Positions 14,534-22,427 of a DNA stretch of 64,000 nt are shown piece after piece. The position numbers and the translations under genes were made by a program. This stretch comes from Vibrio chagasii (GTDB lineage Bacteria > Pseudomonadota > Gammaproteobacteria > Enterobacterales > Vibrionaceae), in contig CP090851.1 of NCBI GenBank assembly GCA_041879415.1, positions 3,071,744 through 3,135,743 of the forward strand, read 5' to 3'. Numbering within the stretch: position 1 is the first letter of the stretch; every line of letters starts with the position of its first letter. The notes beneath the pieces are model-generated. The model was not told the DNA's origin. It saw nothing but the letters and a program-made list of their open reading frames with translations, and did not search any database.

Positions 14534-14551
14534 AGTTTTGCTTACAAATGA

Positions 14552-14866
14552 TTAGACCCAATCGATCTCTTCACCTGCGTGCTTCACGCATTCTTCTTTA
14601 ACCATCTCAAACAGCTCCATGCCTGTCTTAGAGCATGTCCACTTGTCGTCGATTAATTTAAAGTGGAAGCCACCAGATTTAGACGCCAACCAGATTTCTT
14701 TCATTGGTTCTTGGCGGTTAATAATGATTTGGCTGCGGTTCTCAAACTCCAGCGTCATCACGTTACCAGTCACTTCGTAATCAATATCTGCCTCTGAATC
14801 GTCGATAGCTTCTTCGATGTTTTGCATCTGTATATCGACTAGTTGATGAAATTCAGTCTCGTTCAT
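14552..14866 (-). CDS. cyaY: Frataxin-like iron-sulfur assembly protein CyaY
   Basis: 104 aa, the usual frataxin length. CyaY binds iron through an acidic first helix and modulates IscS-dependent Fe-S cluster assembly in the cytoplasm. The acidic ridge is visible (NIEEAIDDSEADIDYEVTGN), followed by the beta-sheet motif with QIIINRQEPMKEIWLASKSG and the conserved GGFHFKL. It is convergent with cyaA and divergent from the lptM-lysA-dapF group, an order conserved in enterobacteria (cyaA, cyaY, yifL, dapF). Confidence 0.96.
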   Translation of the reverse strand: MNETEFHQLVDIQMQNIEEAIDDSEADIDYEVTGNVMTLEFENRSQIIINRQEPMKEIWLASKSGGFHFKLIDDKWTCSKTGMELFEMVKEECVKHAGEEIDWV

Positions 14867-14941
14867 CCTTTCTATCCTATTGCTTTTCCTGAGTGTGGTG
14901 CGATTATAGGGGGCATTGAGTTAATAATCACGATATGCAAA

Positions 14942-15058
14942 ATGAAAAAATTAATTACCGCTCTGTTTATGCTGTCCGTTATTGGACTTTCTGGTTGTGG
15001 TCAAACGGGTCCGTTATACGATCCTGATGAAGTTCAGCAAACTGAACAATCACAATAA
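14942..15058 (+). CDS. lptM: LptM (YifL-type) small outer-membrane lipoprotein
   Basis: 38-aa lipoprotein. The signal peptide MKKLITALFMLSVIG leads into the lipobox LSGC with Cys19, followed by GQTGPLYDPDE, the GxxGPLY-type segment of LptM/YifL. In E. coli LptM binds the LptD-LptE LPS translocon and promotes its oxidative maturation. I start at ATG 14942; an upstream in-frame start would put 33 unrelated residues before the signal peptide. It lies 41 nt before lysA and in the yifL position beside cyaY. Confidence 0.9.
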   Translation: MKKLITALFMLSVIGLSGCGQTGPLYDPDEVQQTEQSQ

Positions 15059-15099
15059 GTGAAACACGCAGAAATCGTTATTTATAAGGGATAAGAACT

Positions 15100-16353
15100 T
15101 TGGATTACTTCAACTATCAGGAAGATGGCCAGCTTTGGGCTGAGGACGTCGCACTTTCACAACTCGCAGAGCAATATGGTACGCCGCTGTATGTATATTC
15201 TCGCGCTACATTAGAACGCCACTGGAATGCATTCGATTCATCGGTTGGCGAGCATCCACACTTGGTGTGTTATGCCGTTAAAGCGAACTCGAACCTTGGC
15301 GTATTGAACACTCTGGCACGATTAGGTTCTGGCTTTGATATCGTTTCTGGCGGTGAGCTAGAGCGTGTAGTCGCTGCAGGTGGCGATCCAGCGAAAGTTG
15401 TGTTCTCCGGTGTCGGCAAAACAGCTGCTGAAATGAAACGTGCGCTTGAGTTGAACATTAAGTGTTTCAACGTAGAGTCTGAGCCAGAGCTAGAGCGACT
15501 GAACAAAGTGGCTGGTGAGCTTGGTGTTAAGGCACCGATTTCACTGCGTATCAACCCAGACGTTGATGCAAACACTCACCCTTATATCTCGACTGGTCTG
15601 CGTGATAACAAATTTGGTATCGCCTTCGACCGTGCTCCTGCGGTTTACGCTTTTGCACAAACATTAGAAAACCTGTCTATCCACGGTATTGATTGCCACA
15701 TCGGCTCTCAGCTAACAGATATTGAACCTTTCATTGATGCGACTGACCGTTTGCTTGCCCTGATTGACCAACTGCGTGCTGATGGTATTAACATTAAGCA
15801 CCTTGATGTCGGCGGTGGTTTGGGCGTGGTTTATCGTGATGAACTGCCACCACAGCCTTCAGATTACGCGAAAGCGCTATTGGCTCGCCTAGATAATCAT
15901 TCTGATCTAGAGCTGATTTTCGAGCCTGGAAGAGCGATTGCAGCTAACGCTGGTGTATTATTGACGAAAGTTGAGTTCCTAAAGCCAACAGAGCACAAGA
16001 ACTTTGCCATTATCGATGCGGCAATGAACGACTTGATGCGTCCAGCGCTTTACCAAGCGTGGCAAGATATTGTCCCAGTGAACCCTCGTCAAGGCGAAGC
16101 AGTAACGTACGATTTGGTTGGTCCTATCTGTGAAACAGGTGATTTCCTAGGTAAAGACCGCGATTTGGTGCTTGAAGAAGGCGATTTGCTTGCGGTTCGT
16201 TCTGCCGGTGCTTATGGCTTCGTAATGTCCTCTAACTACAACACTCGTTCGCGTGCGGCTGAAGTGATGGTTGATGGCAACAAAACTCATCTAGTTCGTC
16301 AGCGCGAAGAGCTTACGAGCTTGTGGGAACTTGAAAACATTCTTCCGGAGTAA
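15100..16353 (+). CDS. lysA: Diaminopimelate decarboxylase LysA
   Basis: 417 aa; decarboxylates meso-diaminopimelate to L-lysine, the last lysine step. It is a fold-type III PLP enzyme: the barrel begins with YAVKANSN, whose Lys61 should hold PLP. HIGSQ and the GGGLG loop follow, and the C-terminal domain has GPICETGD with the active-site Cys. The start is TTG 15100 with AAGGGA upstream; residues MDYFNYQ match other Vibrio LysA proteins. dapF starts 11 nt after its stop, so the two last steps on meso-DAP are co-transcribed. Confidence 0.97.
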   Translation: MDYFNYQEDGQLWAEDVALSQLAEQYGTPLYVYSRATLERHWNAFDSSVGEHPHLVCYAVKANSNLGVLNTLARLGSGFDIVSGGELERVVAAGGDPAKVVFSGVGKTAAEMKRALELNIKCFNVESEPELERLNKVAGELGVKAPISLRINPDVDANTHPYISTGLRDNKFGIAFDRAPAVYAFAQTLENLSIHGIDCHIGSQLTDIEPFIDATDRLLALIDQLRADGINIKHLDVGGGLGVVYRDELPPQPSDYAKALLARLDNHSDLELIFEPGRAIAANAGVLLTKVEFLKPTEHKNFAIIDAAMNDLMRPALYQAWQDIVPVNPRQGEAVTYDLVGPICETGDFLGKDRDLVLEEGDLLAVRSAGAYGFVMSSNYNTRSRAAEVMVDGNKTHLVRQREELTSLWELENILPE

Positions 16354-16364
16354 TTTAAAGCGTT

Positions 16365-17195
16365 ATGCACTTCCACTTTTCTAAAATGCATGGTTTGGGC
16401 AATGATTTCATGGTCGTGGACTGCATTACTCAAAATATTTTCTTTTCTCCAGATTTGATCCGTCGTTTGGCGGATCGTCACACTGGCGTGGGCTTTGACC
16501 AACTACTTGTGGTTGAGGCTCCCTATGATCCAGAAACTGATTTCCATTACCGCATATTTAATGCGGATGGCAGTGAAGTGGAGCAGTGTGGTAATGGTGC
16601 TCGTTGTTTTGCACGATTCGTTCGCATGAAAGGCCTAACGAATAAGTACAGCATTAACGTCAGTACCAAGAAAGGCAAAATGGTTCTCAAGATAGAAGAG
16701 AATGACCTGATCACCGTGAACATGGGCATTCCTGAGTTCGAACCAAGCAAGATCCCATTTAAAGCGAAGCAACCTGAAAAGACCTACATCCTCAGAACCG
16801 ATGCACACACTTTATTCTGTGGTGCGGTCAGTATGGGTAACCCACATGTGGTGACCGTGGTTGATGATGTCGATACGGCAGATGTGGATACCTTAGGTCC
16901 ACTGCTTGAATCACATGAGCGTTTCCCTGAACGTGTTAATGCTGGCTTTATGCAGGTGGTTAACCGTGAAGAAGTACGTTTACGTGTTTATGAACGTGGT
17001 GCAGGTGAAACTCAGGCTTGTGGTAGCGGTGCCTGTGGTGCTGTTGCGGTTGGTATTACTCAAGGCTTACTGGCTGAGAATGTGAAGGTTAGCCTACCAG
17101 GCGGAGACTTACATATTAGCTGGCAAGGTCCGGGGAAACCTCTGTATATGACGGGCCCAGCGACGCATGTGTTTGATGGCCAGCTTTCTTGCTGA
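16365..17195 (+). CDS. dapF: Diaminopimelate epimerase DapF
   Basis: 276 aa; interconverts LL- and meso-diaminopimelate for lysine and peptidoglycan. The two catalytic cysteines are present: Cys75 in CGNGARC and Cys219 in ACGSGACG. The start [15 protein letters not shown] is the family N-terminus. It is 11 nt behind lysA; the GGAG in the end of lysA is a distant ribosome site. The DUF484 gene follows after 45 nt. Confidence 0.98.
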   Translation: MHFHFSKMHGLGNDFMVVDCITQNIFFSPDLIRRLADRHTGVGFDQLLVVEAPYDPETDFHYRIFNADGSEVEQCGNGARCFARFVRMKGLTNKYSINVSTKKGKMVLKIEENDLITVNMGIPEFEPSKIPFKAKQPEKTYILRTDAHTLFCGAVSMGNPHVVTVVDDVDTADVDTLGPLLESHERFPERVNAGFMQVVNREEVRLRVYERGAGETQACGSGACGAVAVGITQGLLAENVKVSLPGGDLHISWQGPGKPLYMTGPATHVFDGQLSC

Positions 17196-17240
17196 TAACG
17201 ATACATAACAGATAGATACATAAAAAATAAAGGATAGGTT

Positions 17241-17939
17241 TTGTCTAACGTTGAAGCCGACGCACTCACCGCAGAAGTGGTCGCGGAATATTTACGTGAT
17301 AACCCAGATTTTTTCCAAGACCGAAAAGATTTGGTGGATCGCCTTGCTATTAATAACGTTGAGCAGGGTGCCGTTTCTCTGGTTGAGATTCAGCTTAAAC
17401 GTCAACGCCAGAGAATCGAAGAGCTAGAAGAAGAGATCACTGGCTTAATGTCTCTGGCGGCGAATAACGATAAAACCTTCTACGAGTTTATGGATCTGCA
17501 AGCGCAAGTGCTGAAATGCAGTGACTTCATGCAGGTAATTAAAGCGGTTGAGCAAAAGGCACTCGACCTTGGGCTGAAGGCTCATTTGCGAATCCTTTCG
17601 CAAACGGGTTTCTATCAACTCAGTGAAGAGGGCTACTCGAAGTTTTCACTTAACCACTTTAATGGCAAAGATGCCTACCTCGGGCGTTTGAGAAAAGCCG
17701 ACAGACAAGATTTGTTTGGTGATTTTCCGGTTCCAGAGCTAGGCTCTTATGTAGTACTACCACTTGCTAAGCAGTCTCCATTGGGCTTGCTCGCCTTTTC
17801 TAGTGAAGATGGCGGACATTTCCAACCTCATATGGACACGCTCTTTTTACGCCACTTAGCACTTGTCGTGTCTCATTTGGCGGACACCTTACCTTGGCAG
17901 ACAAATAATGAGCCTAGAGCCCAAAATACCTCTTCCTAA
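17241..17939 (+). CDS. DUF484 family protein (GAF-like)
   Basis: 232-aa cytoplasmic protein of unknown function. The N-terminus (VVAEYLRDNPDFFQDRKDLV) is the signature of the DUF484 family. A coiled-coil stretch (about residues 45-75, LKRQRQRIEELEEEITGL) and a GAF-like alpha/beta domain follow. It starts with TTG behind AAAGGA. Its last 32 nt overlap the start of xerC, so the two are translationally linked. The dapF-DUF484-xerC order is conserved across gamma-proteobacteria, but no biochemical role is visible. Confidence 0.9.
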   Translation: MSNVEADALTAEVVAEYLRDNPDFFQDRKDLVDRLAINNVEQGAVSLVEIQLKRQRQRIEELEEEITGLMSLAANNDKTFYEFMDLQAQVLKCSDFMQVIKAVEQKALDLGLKAHLRILSQTGFYQLSEEGYSKFSLNHFNGKDAYLGRLRKADRQDLFGDFPVPELGSYVVLPLAKQSPLGLLAFSSEDGGHFQPHMDTLFLRHLALVVSHLADTLPWQTNNEPRAQNTSS

Positions 17940-18840
17940 TAGCCTTCAAAAGCCTCTTTCTCGCTTCTATGAATATCTCAGAAGCGAGAAGGGACTCAGC
18001 CTACACACCCAACGAAACTACAAACAACAACTTGAAACCATGGCCGAACACTTAGTCACACTTGGGCTAAAGGATTGGCGTCAAGTTGATGCTGCTTGGG
18101 TAAGACAACTGGCCAGTAAAGGCATGCGTGACGGGATGAAGGCAAGCAGCATTGCAACTCGCTTATCGTCACTGCGTAGCTTCTTTGATTTTCTTGTATT
18201 ACGTGGCGAAATAACTGCGAACCCTGCAAAAGGGGTTTCTGCGCCTCGTAAGCAGCGTCCGTTACCAAAAAACCTCGATGTAGATGAAGTCGGTCAGTTG
18301 CTTGATGTGAATGAAGACGATCCACTCTCGATTCGCGACCGAGCGATGATGGAGGTGATGTACGGTGCTGGCTTGCGTCTTGCTGAGCTGGTCGGTATCA
18401 ATCTGAAAGACGTGCTCAGCCGCCAAGGAGAAATCCGAGTCATTGGTAAAGGTGACAAAGAACGTAAGGCGCCATTTTCTGGTTTAGCCAAAGAGTGGGT
18501 TGATAAGTGGCTGAGAGTCCGTGGTGAATTGGCTTCTCCGGGAGAGGATGCCTTGTTCGTCTCTAAGTTGGGCACGCGTATCTCTCACCGCAGTGTTCAA
18601 AAGCGCATGGAAGAATGGGGCAAGAAGCAATCTGTGGCGAGCCATATTAGCCCGCATAAGCTGCGTCACTCCTTTGCAACGCATGTGCTCGAGTCGAGCC
18701 AGAACCTTCGTGCGGTCCAAGAATTATTGGGTCATGAAAACATCTCGACCACCCAAGTGTACACTCACTTAGATTTCCAGCATCTAGCACAAGCATACGA
18801 TCAGGCTCACCCAAGAGCCCGTAAGAAAAATAAAGACTAA
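17908..18840 (+). CDS. xerC: Site-specific tyrosine recombinase XerC
   Basis: 310 aa. With XerD it resolves chromosome dimers at dif. The N-terminal SAM-like core-binding domain (about 15-105) and the catalytic domain are complete. All catalytic residues are visible: Arg157 (GAGLR), Lys181, His250 and Arg253 (HKLRH), His276 (LLGHEN), and nucleophile Tyr285 (VYTHLDF). I use ATG 17908; an earlier in-frame start would add 15 residues deep inside DUF484. The stop is 10 nt before yigB. It is a housekeeping XerC, not an integrase of a mobile element. Confidence 0.97.
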   Translation: MSLEPKIPLPNSLQKPLSRFYEYLRSEKGLSLHTQRNYKQQLETMAEHLVTLGLKDWRQVDAAWVRQLASKGMRDGMKASSIATRLSSLRSFFDFLVLRGEITANPAKGVSAPRKQRPLPKNLDVDEVGQLLDVNEDDPLSIRDRAMMEVMYGAGLRLAELVGINLKDVLSRQGEIRVIGKGDKERKAPFSGLAKEWVDKWLRVRGELASPGEDALFVSKLGTRISHRSVQKRMEEWGKKQSVASHISPHKLRHSFATHVLESSQNLRAVQELLGHENISTTQVYTHLDFQHLAQAYDQAHPRARKKNKD

Positions 18841-18850
18841 AGGTTTTACT

Positions 18851-19567
18851 ATGCGAATTTACCGAGGGTTACAGCCTGTCAAAGCCATGTCCTTTGATTT
18901 GGATGACACTCTATATGACAACTGGCCTGTGATCATGAAGGTTGAGAAAGAGATGGCGCAGTGGCTTTTTCAAGAGCACCCTGTGTCTGCTTCTTTGTCG
19001 CTGGATGAGTGGCAAGCTGTAAAACAACGAGTCGCATTGGAAAACCCAGCTCTAAAACATGATGTCACCTTGTGGCGTGAAACGCAGATAAAGACGGGTT
19101 TACTGCAGTTGGGTTACTCTCTGCAGCAAGCGGAACAGGCTGCTCGTGATGGTATCGAACATGCCTTATGGCTACGCAACCAAGTCGACGTTCCTCAAGA
19201 AACCCATCGTGTGATGGAGGAACTTGCCGAGCGTATTCCTTTGGTTGCGATAACCAATGGCAATGTTGATCCCCACAAAATTGGCCTTGGGCAATATTTC
19301 CAACTCATTCTTAAAGCAGGGCCAGACGGCAGAGCTAAACCTTACCCAGACATGTTTGAGAAAGCACAACAGCACTTAGGCTTTGATGCTAGCAATATCC
19401 TTCATGTGGGTGATCATTTGAGGACGGATGTCTATGGAGCCAAGAAAAATGGCTTCCAAGCATGCTGGTTTAATGACACTGGTTCCAATTTATACCTATC
19501 TTCGAAGGCGAGTGTGCTTCCTGATGTTGAAATAGAACAGCTCAGCGATCTTATGCGACTAATTTAA
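18851..19567 (+). CDS. yigB: HAD-superfamily phosphatase YigB
   Basis: 238 aa, HAD subfamily IA. Motif I is FDLDDTLYDN (Asp16, Asp18), motif II is ITNGN, the Lys of motif III lies in GRAKPYPD, and motif IV is VGDHLRTDVYGA. E. coli YigB dephosphorylates FMN and related substrates. It follows xerC in the conserved dapF-DUF484-xerC-yigB string. In E. coli uvrD follows; here the FIST-EAL pair interrupts that order. Confidence 0.93.
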   Translation: MRIYRGLQPVKAMSFDLDDTLYDNWPVIMKVEKEMAQWLFQEHPVSASLSLDEWQAVKQRVALENPALKHDVTLWRETQIKTGLLQLGYSLQQAEQAARDGIEHALWLRNQVDVPQETHRVMEELAERIPLVAITNGNVDPHKIGLGQYFQLILKAGPDGRAKPYPDMFEKAQQHLGFDASNILHVGDHLRTDVYGAKKNGFQACWFNDTGSNLYLSSKASVLPDVEIEQLSDLMRLI

Positions 19568-19736
19568 TGGCCACTGCAGGCTTATTGTGTCGCATTTATG
19601 ATAGTGAATTGTTACATTAGTCGAGTTTAAAGGCCTGTTTAGGCTAGGATAATTAGCGATTACTTATTACGATTCATTTCAATCATAGCGGTGGTTGCGG
19701 GTTCTCTATTCCATTAGATTTCGAACAAGGGTTGGC

Positions 19737-22235
19737 ATGCAAACATATACATTTCTCGCAAACACAGAGGAGCAATTAGAATCTCAACTTGCTCAGCGCG
19801 AATGGTGTGATAGCAAACAATACCTAGTTCAACTTTTCTCTACGCAATCACCTGATGTGGCTCGCCAACTTGCTAATGTGGCGCTCAATCGTTTGAGCCA
19901 TGCGACGTTGATTGGCCAAAGTGCTCGTCATGTGATTTGTGATAACTGCCTTGAGAGTACTTGCACCTTAGTCATTGTTAGTGAATTCAATGAAACTCGC
20001 TTAACCTCCGCGGTACAGCCTTTTACAGGCAATCCTAACCAAGATAGCCAAGATCTCGTATCTCAACTTGAGCTATCGGAAGACACCAAAACCGTCATCA
20101 GCCTGTGTGATCAGGTTGAAGGACGTGATTACCCAATTTATGGTGCTTTCGAAAATCATTCCTACGCATTACCAGTGGCTGGTGGCTTGTGCCATGAAAA
20201 TGAGTTTGGTCGCTGGGTTATGCACAACGAGCAAACTTACCAACATGCCTGCGTAGCAGTTGCCTTGACGAACCCTAATTTAAAGGTGTGGTCAGACGCT
20301 TACTCCGAGTGGAACCCTATCGGGATGAAACTACGAGTGACTCATGCGATAGGGAACCGTCTCTATGCATTAAATGACAAGCCGGCGATTGAGGTATTCA
20401 AACATTACCTTGCCGATGGTAAAGATCTTCCTTTCAGCCAACTGATGAGTTTCCCGCTTTATCGCGAACTTGGCAGGAAGAAAGGGATATCAACACCGCT
20501 TCGTATTAATGATGATGGCAGTATCGAGTTTGATAGCCCTTGGCAGATCGGTGAAGAGGCTCAGTTCTGTTATAACCACCCATCACTGACTGCCGAAAAG
20601 GTGCGTCATGGTGCAGAGATGCTTGCCATGCATCAGCCTGAGTCTGTGATCATCTATAACTGCGTATCTCGATTGGAGTTCATTGACAGTAAGTTAGAGC
20701 TCAAGCCATTTGAAGGGATAGTAAATGCATGTGGTGCCTACTGCATGGGAGAGCTTTACCGCACTGAACAGCGACAAGACATCCTCCACCACAGCCTGAC
20801 TTATATCGCGATGAGAGAGTCTGATGAGGTGAACGAATTTCGCTGTGAAGACTTTAAATGCGACTCAACGGTTTCACCGCTGCTTAACTTAGTTCGAAAC
20901 GCAGTGGCTGATCTCGACAGCATGAATACACAGATGGAGAAGAAACTTCATCAACAGGCACGCCGCTTAACCGAGAGCTACCGTATCGACTCGCGAACGG
21001 GGCTACCAAACCGCATTGTATTGAAAGAGCGCCTCAACACGATTCTATTTAGTGAGCACTTGCTAACTCTGAAACTCACTAATTTTCATCAGGTGAACGA
21101 AAAGTACGGTTATCAGGTGGGTGACCAGCTACTGCTTGATCTCTCCAATCACTTTATCGACCGCTTGCAGCTTCGTGTTGTAAAAGAGCCAAGCGTGAAG
21201 GTTGAGCTGTTCAGTATTGGTGTTGGTGAATGGGCGATTATCTTCAATGCGAGTGTTGAGAGCACTAAGATAAAAGAGCGCTTTGTCGAGTTCGCGGATG
21301 ATATCGAACACATTAACTTCGAACCTTATGGCTTAACCGATATTGATTACCTGTCAGTGTCTTTGTGTGGTGGTTTTGCCAGCCGCTGTGACTTCTTGAA
21401 TGATAGTGGCGATGAAATCTTGCTAAAAGCGATTGAAGCTCGACGTTATGGTGTGCGTAACAACACCCATATTACCAACGCTAAAGATATTCAGGTGAGT
21501 GAAGAAGATCGTAAAGAGCAGCTAGGTTGGTTGAGCTGTGTAAGCCGAGCGATCTTAGATCAGAACATCATTACCTACTCGCAACCTATTGTGGAGGCGG
21601 GTACGCATGAAATGATTGGCCAAGAGTGCTTGGTGAGAATCATGGAAGCTGACGGGACGATTGTGCCACCAGGTAAGTTCTTACCTATGATTGCCGACAC
21701 ACACCTTTATACACGTCTTAGTCGCCATATGATTAAGAACACTATCGGTTATATGGCCGATAAACAGAGCCCGTTTTCTATCAACCTTTCTCCGCAAGAC
21801 CTTTTAAGTGATAAGACACTTGAGGTGCTCGAGACTGCCATTAGTGGCATGAACGATCCTACTCGATTGGGGCTCGAGGTGCTTGAATCTGAGCAGATCA
21901 GAGATTATGGCCGTATGATTGAGGTCTGTGACCACTTCCGTTCGTTAGGTGCAAGAATCATCGTTGATGATTTTGGTTCCGGTTACTCTAATATCGATGA
22001 GATCATTAAGCTTGAGCCGCAGATAATTAAGCTCGATGGCAGTTTGATTCGTAATATCGACAAAGACCAGAAGCAAAGAAACATTGCTTCTCAGCTAGTA
22101 CGCTTGTGCCAAGTGTTTAATGCCAAAACGGTCGCTGAGTTTGTTCATAATCAACAGGTTTGTGAGATAGCCGAACAGATGGGGGTCGATTATCTACAAG
22201 GTTATTACTTCGGTGAGCCTAAGCGCCTGTTTTAG
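19737..22235 (+). CDS. FIST / degenerate GGDEF / EAL signalling protein (copy 1)
   Basis: 832 aa, no membrane segment. Residues about 25-205 look like FIST_N and 205-365 like FIST_C (a small-ligand sensor domain; VAGGLCHENEFGRW, EWNPIG, YNCVSR). A short helical linker leads to a GGDEF-like domain (about 415-580) whose signature is GVGEW at 495-499, so cyclase activity is unlikely. The EAL domain (about 605-832) keeps the usual phosphodiesterase residues: Glu630 in ECLVR, Asn683, Glu714, Asp744-Asp745, Lys765, Glu801. I infer ligand-controlled c-di-GMP hydrolysis. Start ATG 19737 has AAGG 6 nt upstream. Confidence 0.9.
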   Translation: MQTYTFLANTEEQLESQLAQREWCDSKQYLVQLFSTQSPDVARQLANVALNRLSHATLIGQSARHVICDNCLESTCTLVIVSEFNETRLTSAVQPFTGNPNQDSQDLVSQLELSEDTKTVISLCDQVEGRDYPIYGAFENHSYALPVAGGLCHENEFGRWVMHNEQTYQHACVAVALTNPNLKVWSDAYSEWNPIGMKLRVTHAIGNRLYALNDKPAIEVFKHYLADGKDLPFSQLMSFPLYRELGRKKGISTPLRINDDGSIEFDSPWQIGEEAQFCYNHPSLTAEKVRHGAEMLAMHQPESVIIYNCVSRLEFIDSKLELKPFEGIVNACGAYCMGELYRTEQRQDILHHSLTYIAMRESDEVNEFRCEDFKCDSTVSPLLNLVRNAVADLDSMNTQMEKKLHQQARRLTESYRIDSRTGLPNRIVLKERLNTILFSEHLLTLKLTNFHQVNEKYGYQVGDQLLLDLSNHFIDRLQLRVVKEPSVKVELFSIGVGEWAIIFNASVESTKIKERFVEFADDIEHINFEPYGLTDIDYLSVSLCGGFASRCDFLNDSGDEILLKAIEARRYGVRNNTHITNAKDIQVSEEDRKEQLGWLSCVSRAILDQNIITYSQPIVEAGTHEMIGQECLVRIMEADGTIVPPGKFLPMIADTHLYTRLSRHMIKNTIGYMADKQSPFSINLSPQDLLSDKTLEVLETAISGMNDPTRLGLEVLESEQIRDYGRMIEVCDHFRSLGARIIVDDFGSGYSNIDEIIKLEPQIIKLDGSLIRNIDKDQKQRNIASQLVRLCQVFNAKTVAEFVHNQQVCEIAEQMGVDYLQGYYFGEPKRLF

Positions 22236-22427
22236 TTATTAAAGCGAGTGAGTCGCTATACCAGCAGCTTGATAAACCGCCTTACCACCATTAGTGACTG
22301 CTTTGTGGTGGGGTGAATGATGTCTAACTAAGGTCACATTATTCATAAGATGATCGTAAGTATTCCGTGCAAGCCTTATCGATAGAAAGCACAATAACTG
22401 ATCATTAACGCAACGATTAATGTGAAT

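Noticed and set aside
17908-18840. Phage or integron integrase
   Set aside because: Length, catalytic spacing and the dapF-DUF484-xerC-yigB context identify housekeeping XerC.
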